This document shows positions 23,156 to 36,966 of a stretch of DNA of 64,000 nt, piece by piece. How positions within the stretch are numbered: position 1 is the first letter of the stretch; every line of letters starts with the position of its first letter. Below the pieces are notes generated by a model that saw only the letters and a program-made list of their open reading frames with translations, searched no databases and was not told the origin of the DNA. The stretch is from Thamnaconus septentrionalis (taxonomy: Eukaryota > Chordata > Actinopteri > Tetraodontiformes > Monacanthidae), in the NCBI GenBank assembly GCA_009823395.1, contig CM020503.1, positions 664,501 to 728,500 on the forward strand, read 5' to 3'. Position numbers and translations under genes: made by a program.

Positions 23156-23849
23156 TGCACACACAGTTTTAACTAATGGGTCCTGATGTGAATGCTGGGA
23201 GGTGAAAACATGCAGTTTCAGGCAGTTTCATTATTCAATCAGGACAAGTGTCTGCGTTCACATAGTTGAAACCACGCGCTGATTAGAAATTACAGGTTCA
23301 ATGTCTGTGGGTGGCACCGAAAAAAAAACACCTGAAGAGCCATCGGCAGCCCGGCCCGTCTGCTTGTTGTGCTTGACGGTGATTATTCGCCGCTGTGATT
23401 GGATCATCCGTCGCTCTCCTGAGTGTTTGCAGCCGCAGTGTGCGGTCTAATTGAAAGCGAGCGCCGTGGTGGCAGTGAAGAGACTCGCTGGCTCGCCGTG
23501 TTCCTCTGAAGCGCCGCTGACTGACACGCCTGATTGTGTGGGAGACGTCAGATGTTTCAGATCTTACCCCTCCGCCCCGACTTCAACGCTCTCACATGGA
23601 GAGAGAAAGAGACACAGAGTAATGATTTTCGTTTCTGGAAGAGGTTGGGATTTTTACAGACTTGAGACTGAAACGCGCAGGGCCACTCGCCGCGCTCAGC
23701 ACGTGCATGAGCGCGTTTCATCTCTTTCAGTTTGCTCAGGCCGAGAGCTAACGTGCTAACATGTTGAGGGTTTGGCTGCAGTCGTGGCTCTGAGGTCGTC
23801 GATTGGTGCGCAACCATGCAAAGCTCTTCATTTTGTTAACTGTAAACAG

Positions 23850-24080
23850 CAGCGCTGGGAAGATTACTTTGCAAATGTAATTGGTTACAATTAAAAGTCA
23901 CCATATTGAAAATGTGATAGCGTAACTATTTCAATTACTTTGTCAAGGTTATGTAATGAGTTACATTTTTAATTACATTGTGATTATTTTTATTAATGAT
24001 AAATAAATCTTTCCAACTGTTTAGACCTGACAGTGTTGAGTTTTTAGCAGTACTCAAAACAAAACCAACAAGAGCAACAA

Positions 24081-24111
<31 letters not shown>

Positions 24112-24604
24112 AACAATAACAACAACAACCAACCATAACAAGGTCAAACACACTGACATTCAAAATCAGTACAGCATAACCTGCTATCTTTTAAATCAGC
24201 AAAATCAGTCACATTTTTTCACGCTATGCCCTCTAAACCAACCACTTAACATTTAATTTAGCACCTGATGAACCCCATTCAAAATGCAACTGTATTTGTG
24301 TACTGCAATTTTTCAAATCAAACTTTTGTCTGTGGAGGGAAGCGATGGTGCTCTTGCCAAGCCACAGCACATGAAAAACATGCAAAGCAACAAAAATAGA
24401 ATTATTAAATATAAAGCCCACCCTTTTTTGTAAAAAAAAAAGGTCAGTTGTCATTAAAATTGTAATCATGAATAATTCTAAGTAACTGTAATTTAATTAC
24501 ACATTTTCTTCCAGTGATGTAATTGATTACACTTATCTTTATTTTGTAATCAAAATATGCAACAACGTAACATGTTACTCATTACTCATAACTCCCCAAC
24601 ACTG
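23850..24604. mobile_element. hAT-like non-autonomous element
   Basis: A 755-bp AT-rich element with ends CAGCGCTGGGAAG on the left and, read on the minus strand, CAGTGTTGGGGAG on the right. The CAG...CTG termini fit hAT elements and the sequence resembles the fish repeats full of GTAAC/GTTAC motifs. The adjacent 8-mers GTAAACAG and GTGGACTG match at 5 of 8 positions, a possible decayed target duplication. An internal (CAG)n(CAA)n tract lies at about 24087-24130. No transposase is encoded. Confidence 0.65.
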
Positions 24605-25284
24605 GTGGACTGTCAGACAGGATGTTCGTGCCTCTGCAGATGTCCAAGAAATAATAATTAAAAAAAAAGTCCTATTAGTTCCTTTGGACCTATTGTGGTT
24701 CTGACGCCTTAATGGTCTGTCTCACCAAGATGAAACTATGATCTCCACACATATAGACGACCTGTACAGGCGTACCATTCTCTTTTTGCAGTTGGTATGA
24801 CAACTGTTTCCACGGAGATGGAGACGGTCCATGTGGGAGCCACCTATTGGCCGCAGGTCGTGCAGGTCTGGATGGGCAGGTCGTCACCGAGCGTGGGAGG
24901 GTTTTTTTTTTTTTTTCCTGTAGTGCACAGCACAGTTTGCAGGAACCCAACTCCAAACGTGCCCCTGGTCAGGTTGAAGCGTCTGCCGCAGCTGTAGCTG
25001 GAACGGGAGGAGAAGGTTGACTCAGTCATTTATTCTTGATTTAAGTGTCAAGCTTCCAAGGAAGTGCAGCCCGTGAGGACTTACAGGACACTTTTCCCAT
25101 TCTTTTAAGAAAATCCTTTGCCACAGAACAAAGATCAAACAGGATAGCCTACAAAGGTAGCCAATGTATGTACACATTTAATACTACAGAAGATGGAGAT
25201 GTTAGCTGGAACTGAATGCAGTAGTACCCTCTATTGTGAAGCTGAGATCGCCTCCTGTTCCAGGCCTTAGAAACAAAATTTGTT
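24605..25284. other. Intron 2 sequence, nothing recognised
   Basis: Unique sequence with a T-run at 24901-24916 and no supportable feature. Confidence 0.4.
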
Positions 25285-25413
25285 GTTCAGTGTTTTATTG
25301 TACTGCGAGTCTACACTTTTATTATTACTATTAATGGGCAGTATGTGAAGCTTTTACCAGTGTAACCAAATGTTATCAAATTTTATCAAATTAAGGCAGT
25401 AGACCTTTGAAAC
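25285..25413 (-). mobile_element. Fragment of TTAA-flanked MITE family
   Basis: Resembles one end of the element at 59583-60031: shared TTTTATTGTACTGC, ACACTT...TTAATGGGCAGT, AAGCTTT.ACCA and a terminal GACCTTTGAAAC. Only this end is recognisable and it is diverged. Strand is set so that the full copy at 26663-27145 is +. Confidence 0.6.
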
Positions 25414-26658
25414 CCTCAGTGCTGAGCAGCCGCTCCTCGAACAGACAGACCCTCAACACACAGTGGACAGTTGAACATAACATGACATGAAAATCAGCTT
25501 ATACAACACTTACATGACATACGATGCACATCGACAACCAAACTACAAGCACTGCGACGACCTCTCAGCAGGTGGCTCCTCGCCAACAGGGGGCGCTGCT
25601 TAAGTTGCCTCACTGACCTCCTCTTTGACTCAGCTCTGCCGTTTTCAGAGGTGGGGCAGCGAGGGCTCACAACGGCTCCCAGAGCGACTCCCCCACTCAC
25701 AGAAAGTCTAATTGTTCTTTGACGGACTGAAATAAGTCAGGTCTCGTTATCATAAAAAATGAAAGGTTAAAGGACTCGTCGTTAACCGGAATTGCTCTGA
25801 CCTGCTCTGTCAAAATGGCAGAGGATGAAAGTCGGATGCGAGAGCTGGACACACACACACACGCACACACGCACACACACACGCACAGCACCCTTCAACG
25901 TTGAAGGTGTGTAAGCCCTCCTAGAATTAGTGTCTCCACTTTGTCTTCTTTCCTGAATAGAATTAAAGGCTGCAGGTGTCGGCAGGTCGCCTCTGCACGC
26001 TAAATCTCATTCTCTCGACTGACAGGGGGAGGATTTATTTCAGCCGCGCCAGTAATCCGAAGCTCAAGGAGAAATAGAAGTTGTTTTTCAGCCCTGGCCG
26101 AGTCCCCGCAGGGCTTCACATCACTAATGGAGAGGACAGCGTTCTCTGGGCGCCTGTTTTTCTTCTTTACTCTCCCCTGTTTTCTGGGATGGATGGGGTT
26201 GGATTTCTGAGTTTTGTTGAGAGAGGGACTTCAATTAAAAAAAATAAAAAATACATTTCTGTGCTGCGCTGTACAAGCTCTCTCTGCAGTCTCTACCGTC
26301 TCACCATAGAAACGCTGCTTTGGCTTTGGCGTAAATGTGGCTCCTGTTGGCACGAGTGGCTCTGCCCACTGTTTTAAAATGAAAGCCAGTGTCAGGGAAA
26401 CAGGAGGCTGATTCAGAAGACGCCGGGTGCAGGATTGCGACATGGCGCACTGCTTAATGTCACTGTACAGTGCAGTTTGCGTGCGGTATCAGCAGATTTT
26501 AGAGCGAGACGGAGTGCAACTGTCAGTTTAACGGCCGCACGGCTGTCAAGTTGTTTTGTTCGTTAGCCGCCGCCGCCGTTGTCGATCGAATGCAGAGATC
26601 GATGATCACACTGGCTACACGTCATGTCCACACCGTCTTACCGTTCTTGGCTCATGCG
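25414..26658. other. Intron 2 sequence, only a short CA/CG tract
   Basis: Unique sequence with a CACACGCACACA tract at about 25852-25887. No gene supportable. Confidence 0.4.
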
Positions 26659-26662
26659 TTAA

Positions 26663-27145
26663 AAGTTCAGTGTGTAAAATGTGGCAGAATTTATTATTTT
26701 CATATTGGTTAAAGCTTTACGTACAGCCCACAAATACATTAATAAAAGTGTATACTCACAATACAATAAAAGTCATTTGGTTTTCCTCCCCTTAAAATGG
26801 TTCTTATATGAATATATCAGTATACATACTGCAAGGGTCTTGCTCCCAGTTAGCTGCCATCTTGCACTGCCATATTTCTAAGGAAGCCTCGAGTGGACAA
26901 TTCAGGCCGCCTGACAGCGTGTTTCATATTTAGGGTGACTGCTAGCATCCTCAAATAAACCAACAAAGAAGAAGGTGGATGAGGTATCTAGATTTGTGCT
27001 CGCAGGCCACCGTAGTTCACTGGCAATTTGGAAGAGGGATGGTATGGAGTCCCTAAGGAGACATAAGTGAAAGTCTAGTCTAAAATGTAACCACTTGATG
27101 TTGATGTTTCTTCTTCAAAATCTCCAAATATGACACACTTAACCT
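26663..27145 (+). mobile_element. TTAA-flanked MITE, full copy
   Basis: A 483-bp element with TTAA on both sides (26659-26662 and 27146-27149). Its ends are inverted repeats: AAGTTCAGTGTGTAAAATG on the left and AGGTTAAGTGTGTCATATTT on the right (minus strand). It matches the element at 59583-60031 along its length in opposite orientation. TTAA target choice suggests mobilisation by a piggyBac-type transposase. There is no coding capacity. Confidence 0.8.
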
Positions 27146-27149
27146 TTAA

Positions 27150-28311
27150 GATCTTTGCTCTTCCAGATATTAAAAAAATGCTACCAACTTTGCCGCGAAC
27201 AAGGAAGTGTGTCTGAATGTTGCTCGGTACAGTTCTGCATAATACAACAACCTTCTTCTTGTTCTTGTCTATTAATGGCTTTTACATCAGATTCATTGCA
27301 AATTGCCACCGGCTATACTGAACTCCATCTGCTAGCATGCAAGGCCGGGCACAAAATAACACGACCCGGTGAAGAGTTAGCAGGCACATCCACGGCTGGT
27401 ATGAATAAATCAAAACGATAAGAAGAGCCTTTATGCGTGTTTGTTTACAGTTGCAACACTCACACACAGCGGCGTCGTCTCCTCTGGTGTTGTTGTATGC
27501 TGCAATTCTGACCTACTTGACTCTCATCCTGGACTCAAGACGCACTTCAGAGCGCAAACACACTCTATGCAAACACTGTTAAACATGCAGATATTCACCA
27601 GGGACACTGGACTGCAACAATCCTGGCTGTCAAGTTGACTTTAAGAATTTGTTCATTGTTATTATTATTATTATTATTGTTATTATTATTTCCAAGTGTT
27701 TTGACAGTCATTTCAGCAATGAATTCTTTTGTGACGTGCAGAATGAAAGAGACAGTCGAGGTAACTTTCAGCGACTATCACAACTGAGCGCAGGAGAAGA
27801 ACTGAGAACAGTGGTGGCAGTAGGTTATAGAGGTCGGTGAAAAATAAATGCAAATGTTGTTTGGAATAAATCTGCATTCCGTGTGTGTCTGAAAGTGTTG
27901 TTTCACGCACGCTGGTCCTTAGATGTGCTTTGAAGTTGGCCATAGTGTACTAATGAAATAGCGACTCAGTGCTTCTCATGTGGTGTCACCAGCTGACATC
28001 ATGCCTTCTCTCTTGAGCCCTCACCCTTAAATTTAATGATACAGCTGTGAGCAACAGTCAAAGTGCCTTTAGTTCAGAAAAACATCTTCACTCCCCTGGT
28101 TTAAAAACACAACAACAAAAAATGCACTGGTCCTTACAAAGCCATATTTACGAGTGTACACACACGCACAAACACAGGCAACATTCTGAGCATTTTTCAG
28201 CTTCCTGATTGGACTAAAAGTGATGGCAGCGCTGGTGGGGATTTAATTAGTTCCTGTTGGCTTGTCCCTGCTCGTTCCTTTGATCAATTAGATCATCTCA
28301 CACTAGCCAGT
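27150..28311. other. Intron 2 sequence, nothing recognised
   Basis: Unique sequence with a short TTA array near 27657-27680 and no supportable gene. Confidence 0.4.
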
Positions 28312-29596
<1,285 letters not shown>

Positions 29597-30055
29597 AGGA
29601 GGAGGAGGAGGAGGAGGAGGAGGAGGAGGAGGAGGGGAGGATGAGATAGGGGAGGAACGGGTGGAGACAGAGGAGGAGGAAGGTGATTATGAGGAGGAGG
29701 GGTAGGAGGAAAACGAAGAGGTTGAGGAGTAAGAGGAAAGTAGGAGAATGAGGGTCAGGAGGAGGAAATGAGGTGGAAGAGGAGGAGGAGAAGGAAGAGG
29801 AAAGGAGGATAAGGAGGATTAGAAGGAGGAGATGGAAGAGAAGGACAAGGGTGAGGAGGAGGAAGAGGAGAGGAGGATGAGGAGGAGTAGAAGAAGGTGA
29901 TGGAGGAGAAGTACAAGGATGAGGAGGAGGATGGGGGAGGAAGAGAAGGAGGATGAAAGGAGAAGGAAAGGTGGAGTATGAGGAGGAGAAGAAGGAGGAG
30001 GGAGAGGAAGAGGAGAAGAAAGAGGAGGAAGAGGAGGAGATGGAGAAGGAGGAGA
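29597..30055. repeat. Polypurine GGA/GAG tract
   Basis: About 460 bp almost wholly purine on the + strand, made of GAG, GGA and AGAA units with a few T/C interruptions. The pyrimidine strand lacks stop codons for compositional reasons, which explains the long frame there. Confidence 0.95.
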
Positions 30056-30891
30056 ATTTGTGAGATTATTCCACGTAGATTAAAGGTTCTTGCAGCTCTG
30101 ATTACTGGAAGCATCAGATTCATCCCGACTTTGGGTCTCAGCCGATGATGACCGATGACAAGGTGGTTTGGAGTTGACTTTGACCTGAAAACGTCATGAT
30201 TTCAAACATCATGTTGCTCAGTAGTTGGTGATGATGAACTCGTGGTTCTCATGGTAAAGCTCCTAAAAGAGGTTTTGCCCGCTAACCAAAAAGGCTTCTT
30301 CACTTCTAATTTACTTATGGAGCTATTTGACCTCTGGTGGGTGTTAACATCCAGTCAGGACACAGAAACTGTGTGGTCCTCTTGTTGGACTCACAGGACT
30401 GTGTGTGTGATTGGTGTTGATCCTCCAGGCCTGAACCCTTGTTCAGAGAACAACCCAGGATCCTGCTCAAACACTGGCTGAGATGGTCCCACCAGGCTCC
30501 CCCCTCCTCCCTCTCAATCTGTCTCTTCTGGCCAATAAATGCAAACACTGCACTCCTTCTCCTTTAAAGTGGATTTGATGTAAATTAACAAAAAAAAATG
30601 AGCCGCGCAGTCCAATGTTTAAAACATGTAGTTCTATCGATTCTCAGTGCGGCTGCTGCGTTCACTGCCGTCGCTGTGAGTCTGCTTGTCTGTCGCACTT
30701 GTTCATCACGCTGCCTTGACTTTTGGCCTAGTTTGTATGAACCCCCACCCCTGCACACCTCACCATGGGATCACCACCTCAAAAAAAAAAAAACTGAACT
30801 ATGGACAAGAGAGAGCTGATGATTCTGAAGGGAGCGCCCACATTTGTCTGACGCATACAAAAAGCAGAAACGCAACATGTAGCAACCGACT

Positions 30892-30997
30892 GAGCAACCA
30901 ACCCTCACGCTGGAGGAGCGGGAGCTGCTCTGGTTTCATTTGTTCCGTTTGTCAAGTTCACAGCAGAGTGACGACATCTGACACCATGAATGGGTTT
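30892..30997 (+). repeat. Dispersed repeat, copy 1
   Basis: This segment of about 105 bp aligns with 34316-34423. Shared blocks include GAGCTGCTCTG, TTTGT.CCGTTT, TTCACAGCAG.GTGACG and TGAATGGGTT. The family is not recognised. Confidence 0.65.
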
Positions 30998-31017
30998 CTG
31001 AGCTGAGGGCCACCGCT

Positions 31018-31019
<2 letters not shown>

Positions 31020-31054
<35 letters not shown>

Positions 31055-31207
31055 CACAGACACACACAACTGCATACGCTCTGTGCATTCCGGTTGGTCT
31101 GCTGTTTATGAAGCATTGGTATGATGTGTGTGTGTGTGTTTGGTGTGAGTGTGAGTGTGTGTGAGTGTGAGAAGGGAGAGTTTACGACGTGAACTGAATA
31201 CGACATC

Positions 31208-31270
<63 letters not shown>

Positions 31271-31375
31271 ACTCGATTACTACCCATGTGTCCAAACAGA
31301 TGGAGAAAATGATGGATTTGCATGTGGGATATCCTGTATATATGACTACCAGGTGTGTGTGTGTGTGTATATACA

Positions 31376-31430
<55 letters not shown>
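31020..31430. repeat. Cluster of (CA)n, (TG)n and (TA)n arrays
   Basis: CA array at 31020-31052, TG array at 31212-31269, and a TG array running into a pure TA array at about 31375-31428. The TA array can self-pair. The CA and TG arrays are complementary and could form a large hairpin. Confidence 0.95.
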
Positions 31431-31433
<3 letters not shown>

Positions 31434-31989
31434 AGCGCCATCTGCTGCTGCAGTTGTAGAATGACTGTAGAAACTGCAAAAGACTTCACCACTTGCTGCT
31501 TTCCCCAAAAATGTATACTGATGCACGCTGCGCAGTTGAAATCCATTTTTTCCCCCCTCTAAACGTTAACAGTAAGAGCAATGAAAAAGATGGGCAGAGC
31601 CAGCAGGCAGGAAAATTCCAGCGAGTGAGAAAAGGGAGAGTGTTGTGTAAATCAGACTTGGTAACAAGACTGAGTGAGGAGACGGCGGGAGAAGAGGGAT
31701 CTCGCTCTCTGTCTCCCCTGCTTTGATGTCACTCCATCTGTTTGCAGTGTGATGTGGCGTCTCGTCGCGCTTTCATAGGCTGCTCGTACATTATATATCA
31801 CACACTCACACGCACACACACGGTGACAGATACTCAGTGGCTGTAAACTGGCCACATGTGTTTACATAATCAGCTGTACTAGATTTAAATATTCATCAGC
31901 CTGTTCTTCATTCCTCAGAGGTGGGAGCTTGATATCATTAGCTTTGGTTCGTCATATTGACTTGTGAACAGTGACATGTACAGTGGCCC
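31431..31989. other. Intron 2 sequence, nothing recognised
   Basis: Unique sequence with no supportable feature. Confidence 0.4.
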
Positions 31990-32250
31990 ACAGAGTGACT
32001 GAAGGCCACTGCCACCCTACAGTCACTCTGCTTCGGCTGCTCTGTTTCCGGGGTTCAGTCTTCCAAGGCCCTAATGTTCCCATGTTCCATGGTCTCGGTT
32101 ACTTAGGTCCCATTTTTGAAATTTCTGGGGCCCTATTTACTGAGGGCACTAGCTAGTTTGCCAGAGCTCGATATGTCCCCATGTTCTATGGTCCTCTATT
32201 TCTAAGTCTCAATGTTCACAAGTTCTAACCAATTTGGATCAAAACGAGTT
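31990..32250. repeat. Degenerate ATGTTC/GGTCC-rich repeat
   Basis: Irregular recurrence of ATGTTC, GGTCC and GGCCCTA motifs suggests a decayed short tandem or dispersed repeat. No exact period can be set by eye. Confidence 0.3.
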
Positions 32251-33629
32251 CAGAATGAAGTGAGTTGCTGTCAGTTTTATTGTGAAAGGGGTTACACGTG
32301 CGTGGGATGTATATAAAATCCTTTTCTACCTTTTTAATATGGGATCAGCCAGCTGTCCATTTTTTACACATTTTCTTTCAAATGGAGTATTGCGTCAATG
32401 ACTATGAGGTCCTCCATGGGATTAAACTGTTGTGACTGACCAGCTGCACGGCACGCTCACGTTCTAGTTTCACCGTCACAACATAACGTCCCTGTTTTGA
32501 CCCTGATTTATGATTCCCTAATGGCAAGCTGCTGTGAAATGTTCCTGACCCGCTCTTAATCTCTCCAGTTCCTACCAGACTCGTTTCTCCGTCTGCACTC
32601 CACACGCCCCCTGGTCTCCGACCAGCCTCCGCCCAATCTGACCAGCAGGTTAAGTGCCTCGCTCGTCTTAAAGTGTTTTGAATAATTTATAATGATTGCT
32701 GCTTATGGCCCACCATTATGTTAAGCATTCCATCAGGTACTATTTTTTCATTAGAGGCTATTATTCAGATTGATTTTTTCAGAGCCCATTTGCTAATGCT
32801 GTTGCTTTTGCGAAAAGCTAAAAGCATGAGAACAACAAAAAAAGATTGGAAAGTGACATTTGACGCCTCATTTGCCAAAAAAACGTGAAATGCCAAATAC
32901 GGCTGAGTAATGTTAAGTGTCCACTGCTGCATTTCATGAATCCTTAAACTGCTTATAATTTCCTAAATGTCTTTTTTTGGAGCACTTAATCACGGGATGT
33001 TAGCGCTGCATGCTAGCCGGTCTGGCCAGTTCTAGCAGCCAGTGGCGGAGGGGCTCACCTCGTTGGTGAAACTGCCTTGTCCTTGTCTCCAGACAATGAT
33101 GAATTGTCCCTGCCAGTCGCAGCCTGTTTAGACTGGCAGCAGACTTCACAAGTTAGAAAGTTATTCTCAGGGTTTGAAAATGTCCTGGAGAATGCGGCAG
33201 TTTGGATTCCTCTTACTGCCACTGCAGTGCAGAGAGAGAGAGACGGCTGTCCTCGCTGTCTGGCTGAAGACGCCCATGTCGTGTCAGTTTTTTCTCTCTT
33301 GTTCTCTCTGAGCTTTAATGTCTTAAGGATGGCCAAAGTAAAAAGGTTGTTTGTTCTGACGGGGTTTAACTCCCAGGATTGTAGGAAGGACGCAGGCCGC
33401 TTCTGTGGTTTTCCGGGGCCGGCTGTTGTTCCAGGGGAGATCCTGCCACAGTGAGGATGAATTAATACTGCATGTGCACGCATGTGTGTGTGTGGGTAGG
33501 TGTGTTTGCTGTGTATGGGTGTGTGGCCACTTTCACTGATGGCGTGCAGCGATTAATCTGGCAGCGAGCGTGATATTTCTCCGAGACAATGTCTTCACCT
33601 TGGACCAAGGTGTATTATCTGAATGAGAA
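32251..33629. other. Intron 2 sequence, nothing recognised
   Basis: Contains an AT-rich stretch (about 32650-33000) of the kind that is sometimes a conserved non-coding element, but this cannot be judged from one sequence. Confidence 0.35.
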
Positions 33630-33705
33630 GGGGGTGGGGTTTGGTAGGGGGCGGGGGGTTGGCGGGGCGGGGGGTTGACGGGGCTGATTGGGACATCCTG
33701 TCCCA
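33630..33705 (+). other. G-quadruplex-prone tract with adjacent hairpin
   Basis: Seven G runs of four to six bases lie at 33630-33683, separated by 1 to 7 nt. The last is followed within 6 nt by a perfect hairpin, TGGGACA-TCC-TGTCCCA (33689-33705). The G-rich strand is the GRID1 transcript strand, so it could form in DNA or pre-mRNA. Confidence 0.8.
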
Positions 33706-34315
33706 TTTGCCAGCCCCCCTCCTCCTCACATCACTTTACTTCCCGTTGTTGCCTCCAACGCTGGTTGGAACATTTGTTGGGATATTTTTGGCTTGATTTT
33801 TCACCTCTTTTCAGATTGTCTGTAGCAACGTAACCTTCGTTAGAAGGATAATGTGGTTAATTCTGAATGGTGGCCCGCTGAGTCTGCTAGTGCATCGGCC
33901 TCGTTTATAGAGACAAACTGCATTCGGACTACCAAACTTGAACCTGCAGCGTTACACCTGATTATATGCAAATAGATTCGTTTTTTTAAATGACAGGCCT
34001 AAAGATGAAGGAACCAATGAAATGGTTCCCCACATCGTCACTCTGGCTAGCCAAGGCACAACCAGTAGCCTGGACTAAAACTTTCTCACTCTGTGGAAAT
34101 GAAGGAGAGGCTCTAATCTAACTAATCTGATCCGATGCCACCGGTGCAGCTGATTCCAAAAAAACACCTCTGAAGAGGTTCAGCGCTGCGTGTCTTCCTG
34201 TGTAGTCCACCGCAGCGATAAACATCTTATCGGCCTAAGGTGTTGTTTTTTGGCCGTGACGGAGTGTCTGCAGTTCTGACATGGAAGACATATCACTGAA
34301 ACACGACATCTATTA

Positions 34316-34423
34316 GAGCCAAGCAACGCTCACACTGGAGAAATGAGAGCTGCTCTGATTTTATTTTGTCCCGTTTATCAAGATTTCACAGCAGCGTGAC
34401 GGCTTCTGACTGCCTGAATGGGT
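34316..34423 (+). repeat. Dispersed repeat, copy 2
   Basis: Aligns with 30892-30997 in the same orientation, about 3.4 kb away, over roughly 105 bp with substitutions and small indels. The flanks do not align clearly. Confidence 0.65.
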
Positions 34424-35077
34424 TCAGAATGGCTGAACGCCCTGGACTCTGTGGACCCCAGTTGATTTTTAATGGGTGTGTTGAGACAGGGCTGTGCGGC
34501 CCTCAACGCTTTTCAACTAAAATACTGATTTGCTAGCATTTTATTTGAAAACCTCTGAAATATAACCCGGCATTTCAGCAGAAAATTGTGGCATCCATCA
34601 AACTTAAAAACACACTGTCAGATCATGATTTAATTCAAAAGTGTTCCAACCTCAGTTGTCGGATCAAAAGCATTATTCTGAGGAATAGATGATTTATGTT
34701 GACAAGCACTTCAGCACGTGGGGCTGATCACAATGATCTAAGATATTGGATGAATGCTCAGAAAAGTCCAGACACTGATTTTTCACTCCCGCTGGCTCCA
34801 GTATGTTAACATCTCATCGATATGCACAACAACAGACGAGTCGGCGACTGTTGTTGCCAGGGTAATATATAAGGAAACCCAGAAATACAGGTCACTCACA
34901 AGGTCACCGTAAATACCACTCGCATCCGAAATAAAACTTGTAAGTTTATGTGTGTGTGAATATATAAAACAATAGTTATTCCAGCTTTAGGTGGGAACGT
35001 TCTCTGTGGAAAAAGGCAATGGAAAAACGGTTGTCAAAGTACCGCCAAAGCTAATGAGGAAGAAATGTCTGCTGTGC

Positions 35078-35142
<65 letters not shown>
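35078..35142. repeat. (AAT)n(GATAAT)n microsatellite
   Basis: A pure AAT array followed by GATAAT units. Confidence 0.95.
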
Positions 35143-35144
<2 letters not shown>

Positions 35145-35669
35145 GATTATTATTATTGAGGATTCAAGAATATATTATCTTGCTTTCTTCTCAAAATATC
35201 TTGGACTTATTGATACAGTTGATGATACATTATTGATCATACACATCTCATTATCTCAGCACTATGAATATTTAACATTATCTCACTCTGTAAAGTGGCT
35301 GCATTGCCCTCCATGTCGATGCTTAACTAACTTATTTATCTGCACATTGTACTGTTTGTTATAGTGAGCATGCATTGGTGAGGAAAGAGTTTTCATCACA
35401 ACACCTTGTCAACCAGATTTGGTTCTGTCTCTGGACATCATGGAGAGTGATGTCACTTCCTGTTTGAGTCCCACTTGCTGTGTGATGTAAACCGAGCACT
35501 TTGACATTAAAGCCTCAAGAGCAGCAGACAGACTTGACTGTTCACGACGTCCTGGTGTCATTAAGACAACTTGAAGCCAGGGGACACTGTGAGTACCGAA
35601 CAACTGCATTCTATCAGAATTGCCAAAGATAGTTGCAAAAATATTAAAAATGACTGGCAGTCAATAGGG

Positions 35670-36010
35670 AAAGGAGCCCTAACTTCAAACCTTTAAAAAC
35701 TGATAAAAAAAATAAAAAAAAAATTGGGTGGTGTAAATTTCACCCTGATTTCATCTAAAAGTAACAATGGCCATAAAGTTGTGGGTGTGGCTAAAGTTTA
35801 GTAGCCAACTGCATCTGCCTACCAGTGAATGTTGTGGATCACGCTGCACTCACGCTCCAATCACTGCTCACCTCAGGTACCACCCTCACATCCAAATAAG
35901 GAATCTGAACCGCGAGCTCAAGATGGCGGCGTCCACGGAGCCAATTTCTAGGCTGGTTATCACAAACCAGTGGATGACGTCACAATGACGGCGCCCATCT
36001 TCATACACGG
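35670..36010. mobile_element. Suspected dispersed repeat remnant
   Basis: The stretch with AGCTCAAGATGGCGGC, CCAGTGGATGACGTCAC and GACGGCGCCCATCTT resembles a repeat seen in many fish genomes in my recollection. No ends or target duplication are visible. A repeat-library search would decide. Confidence 0.35.
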
Positions 36011-36840
36011 TCAGTGGCTTGGAGCTGCTGGCGTGTCACATGGCTCAGAGGTAATTGTCTGAGAGAGGTTGGCCCAGAGAAAGATGGAATACATTTTGTT
36101 TCACCGGCTAACCTTTCCGCCGATAACCATGATAGAAGAAAAGCCATTGAGGAACTAATGAGAGCGGCGTTATTAAAGGCAGCTGCCAGTTGAGTCGCCG
36201 GCTGCCTGTGGAGTCTCAGCATCCACTTATTGACGTGATAAATCATATGGATGACAGCCACGTCAACCAGCCTGAAATATTCAGTCTTGTGTGTGAAACA
36301 TTCATCAGGGTGTCACAACCTGATGTCCGGATCCTGGAAATCCTTGAAAATTTTTGGATGGAAGTGAAAAACAAGGTCAGATCCACAAATGGTGCAAAAA
36401 TGAAACAAACAGTATTCTGCTGATTGACTGTTGATTTTCGTCGAAATTGAAAAGTCTTTGAACTAATATCCCAACTGTTATACCTTTACCTATGTAACCT
36501 CACTGCAGGCTAATGTGTACAGTCAGTTGGTGAACATGTGACCTGAACTTCCTGTTGGAGGATAAGAGGAAGCAGATTACATCACAGTGACTCACCTGGG
36601 CATTGACCTTTCTGTTACTCTGGGGCTTTATCAGGCTGCAGCATTAATTAGCCGCTTGCTATCGAACCTGCAGACTGGCTCCTCTTATCTTTTCTCTTTT
36701 TTAAAAACTACTCATTAAACTGTGCGTGAAACGACTGTATACGCATTTGAATGAACGTTTGAATGTTTTTCTATGGTTTAATTTTTCTATTAGTGTGTTT
36801 GACTTTTTTAAGCACATTAGAATCATCCATAAATGTATTG

Positions 36841-36966
<126 letters not shown>

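Noticed and set aside
29755..30123. Leu/Pro/Ser-rich minus-strand frame of 122 codons
   Set aside because: It comes from the polypurine tract; the pyrimidine strand is stop-free for compositional reasons.
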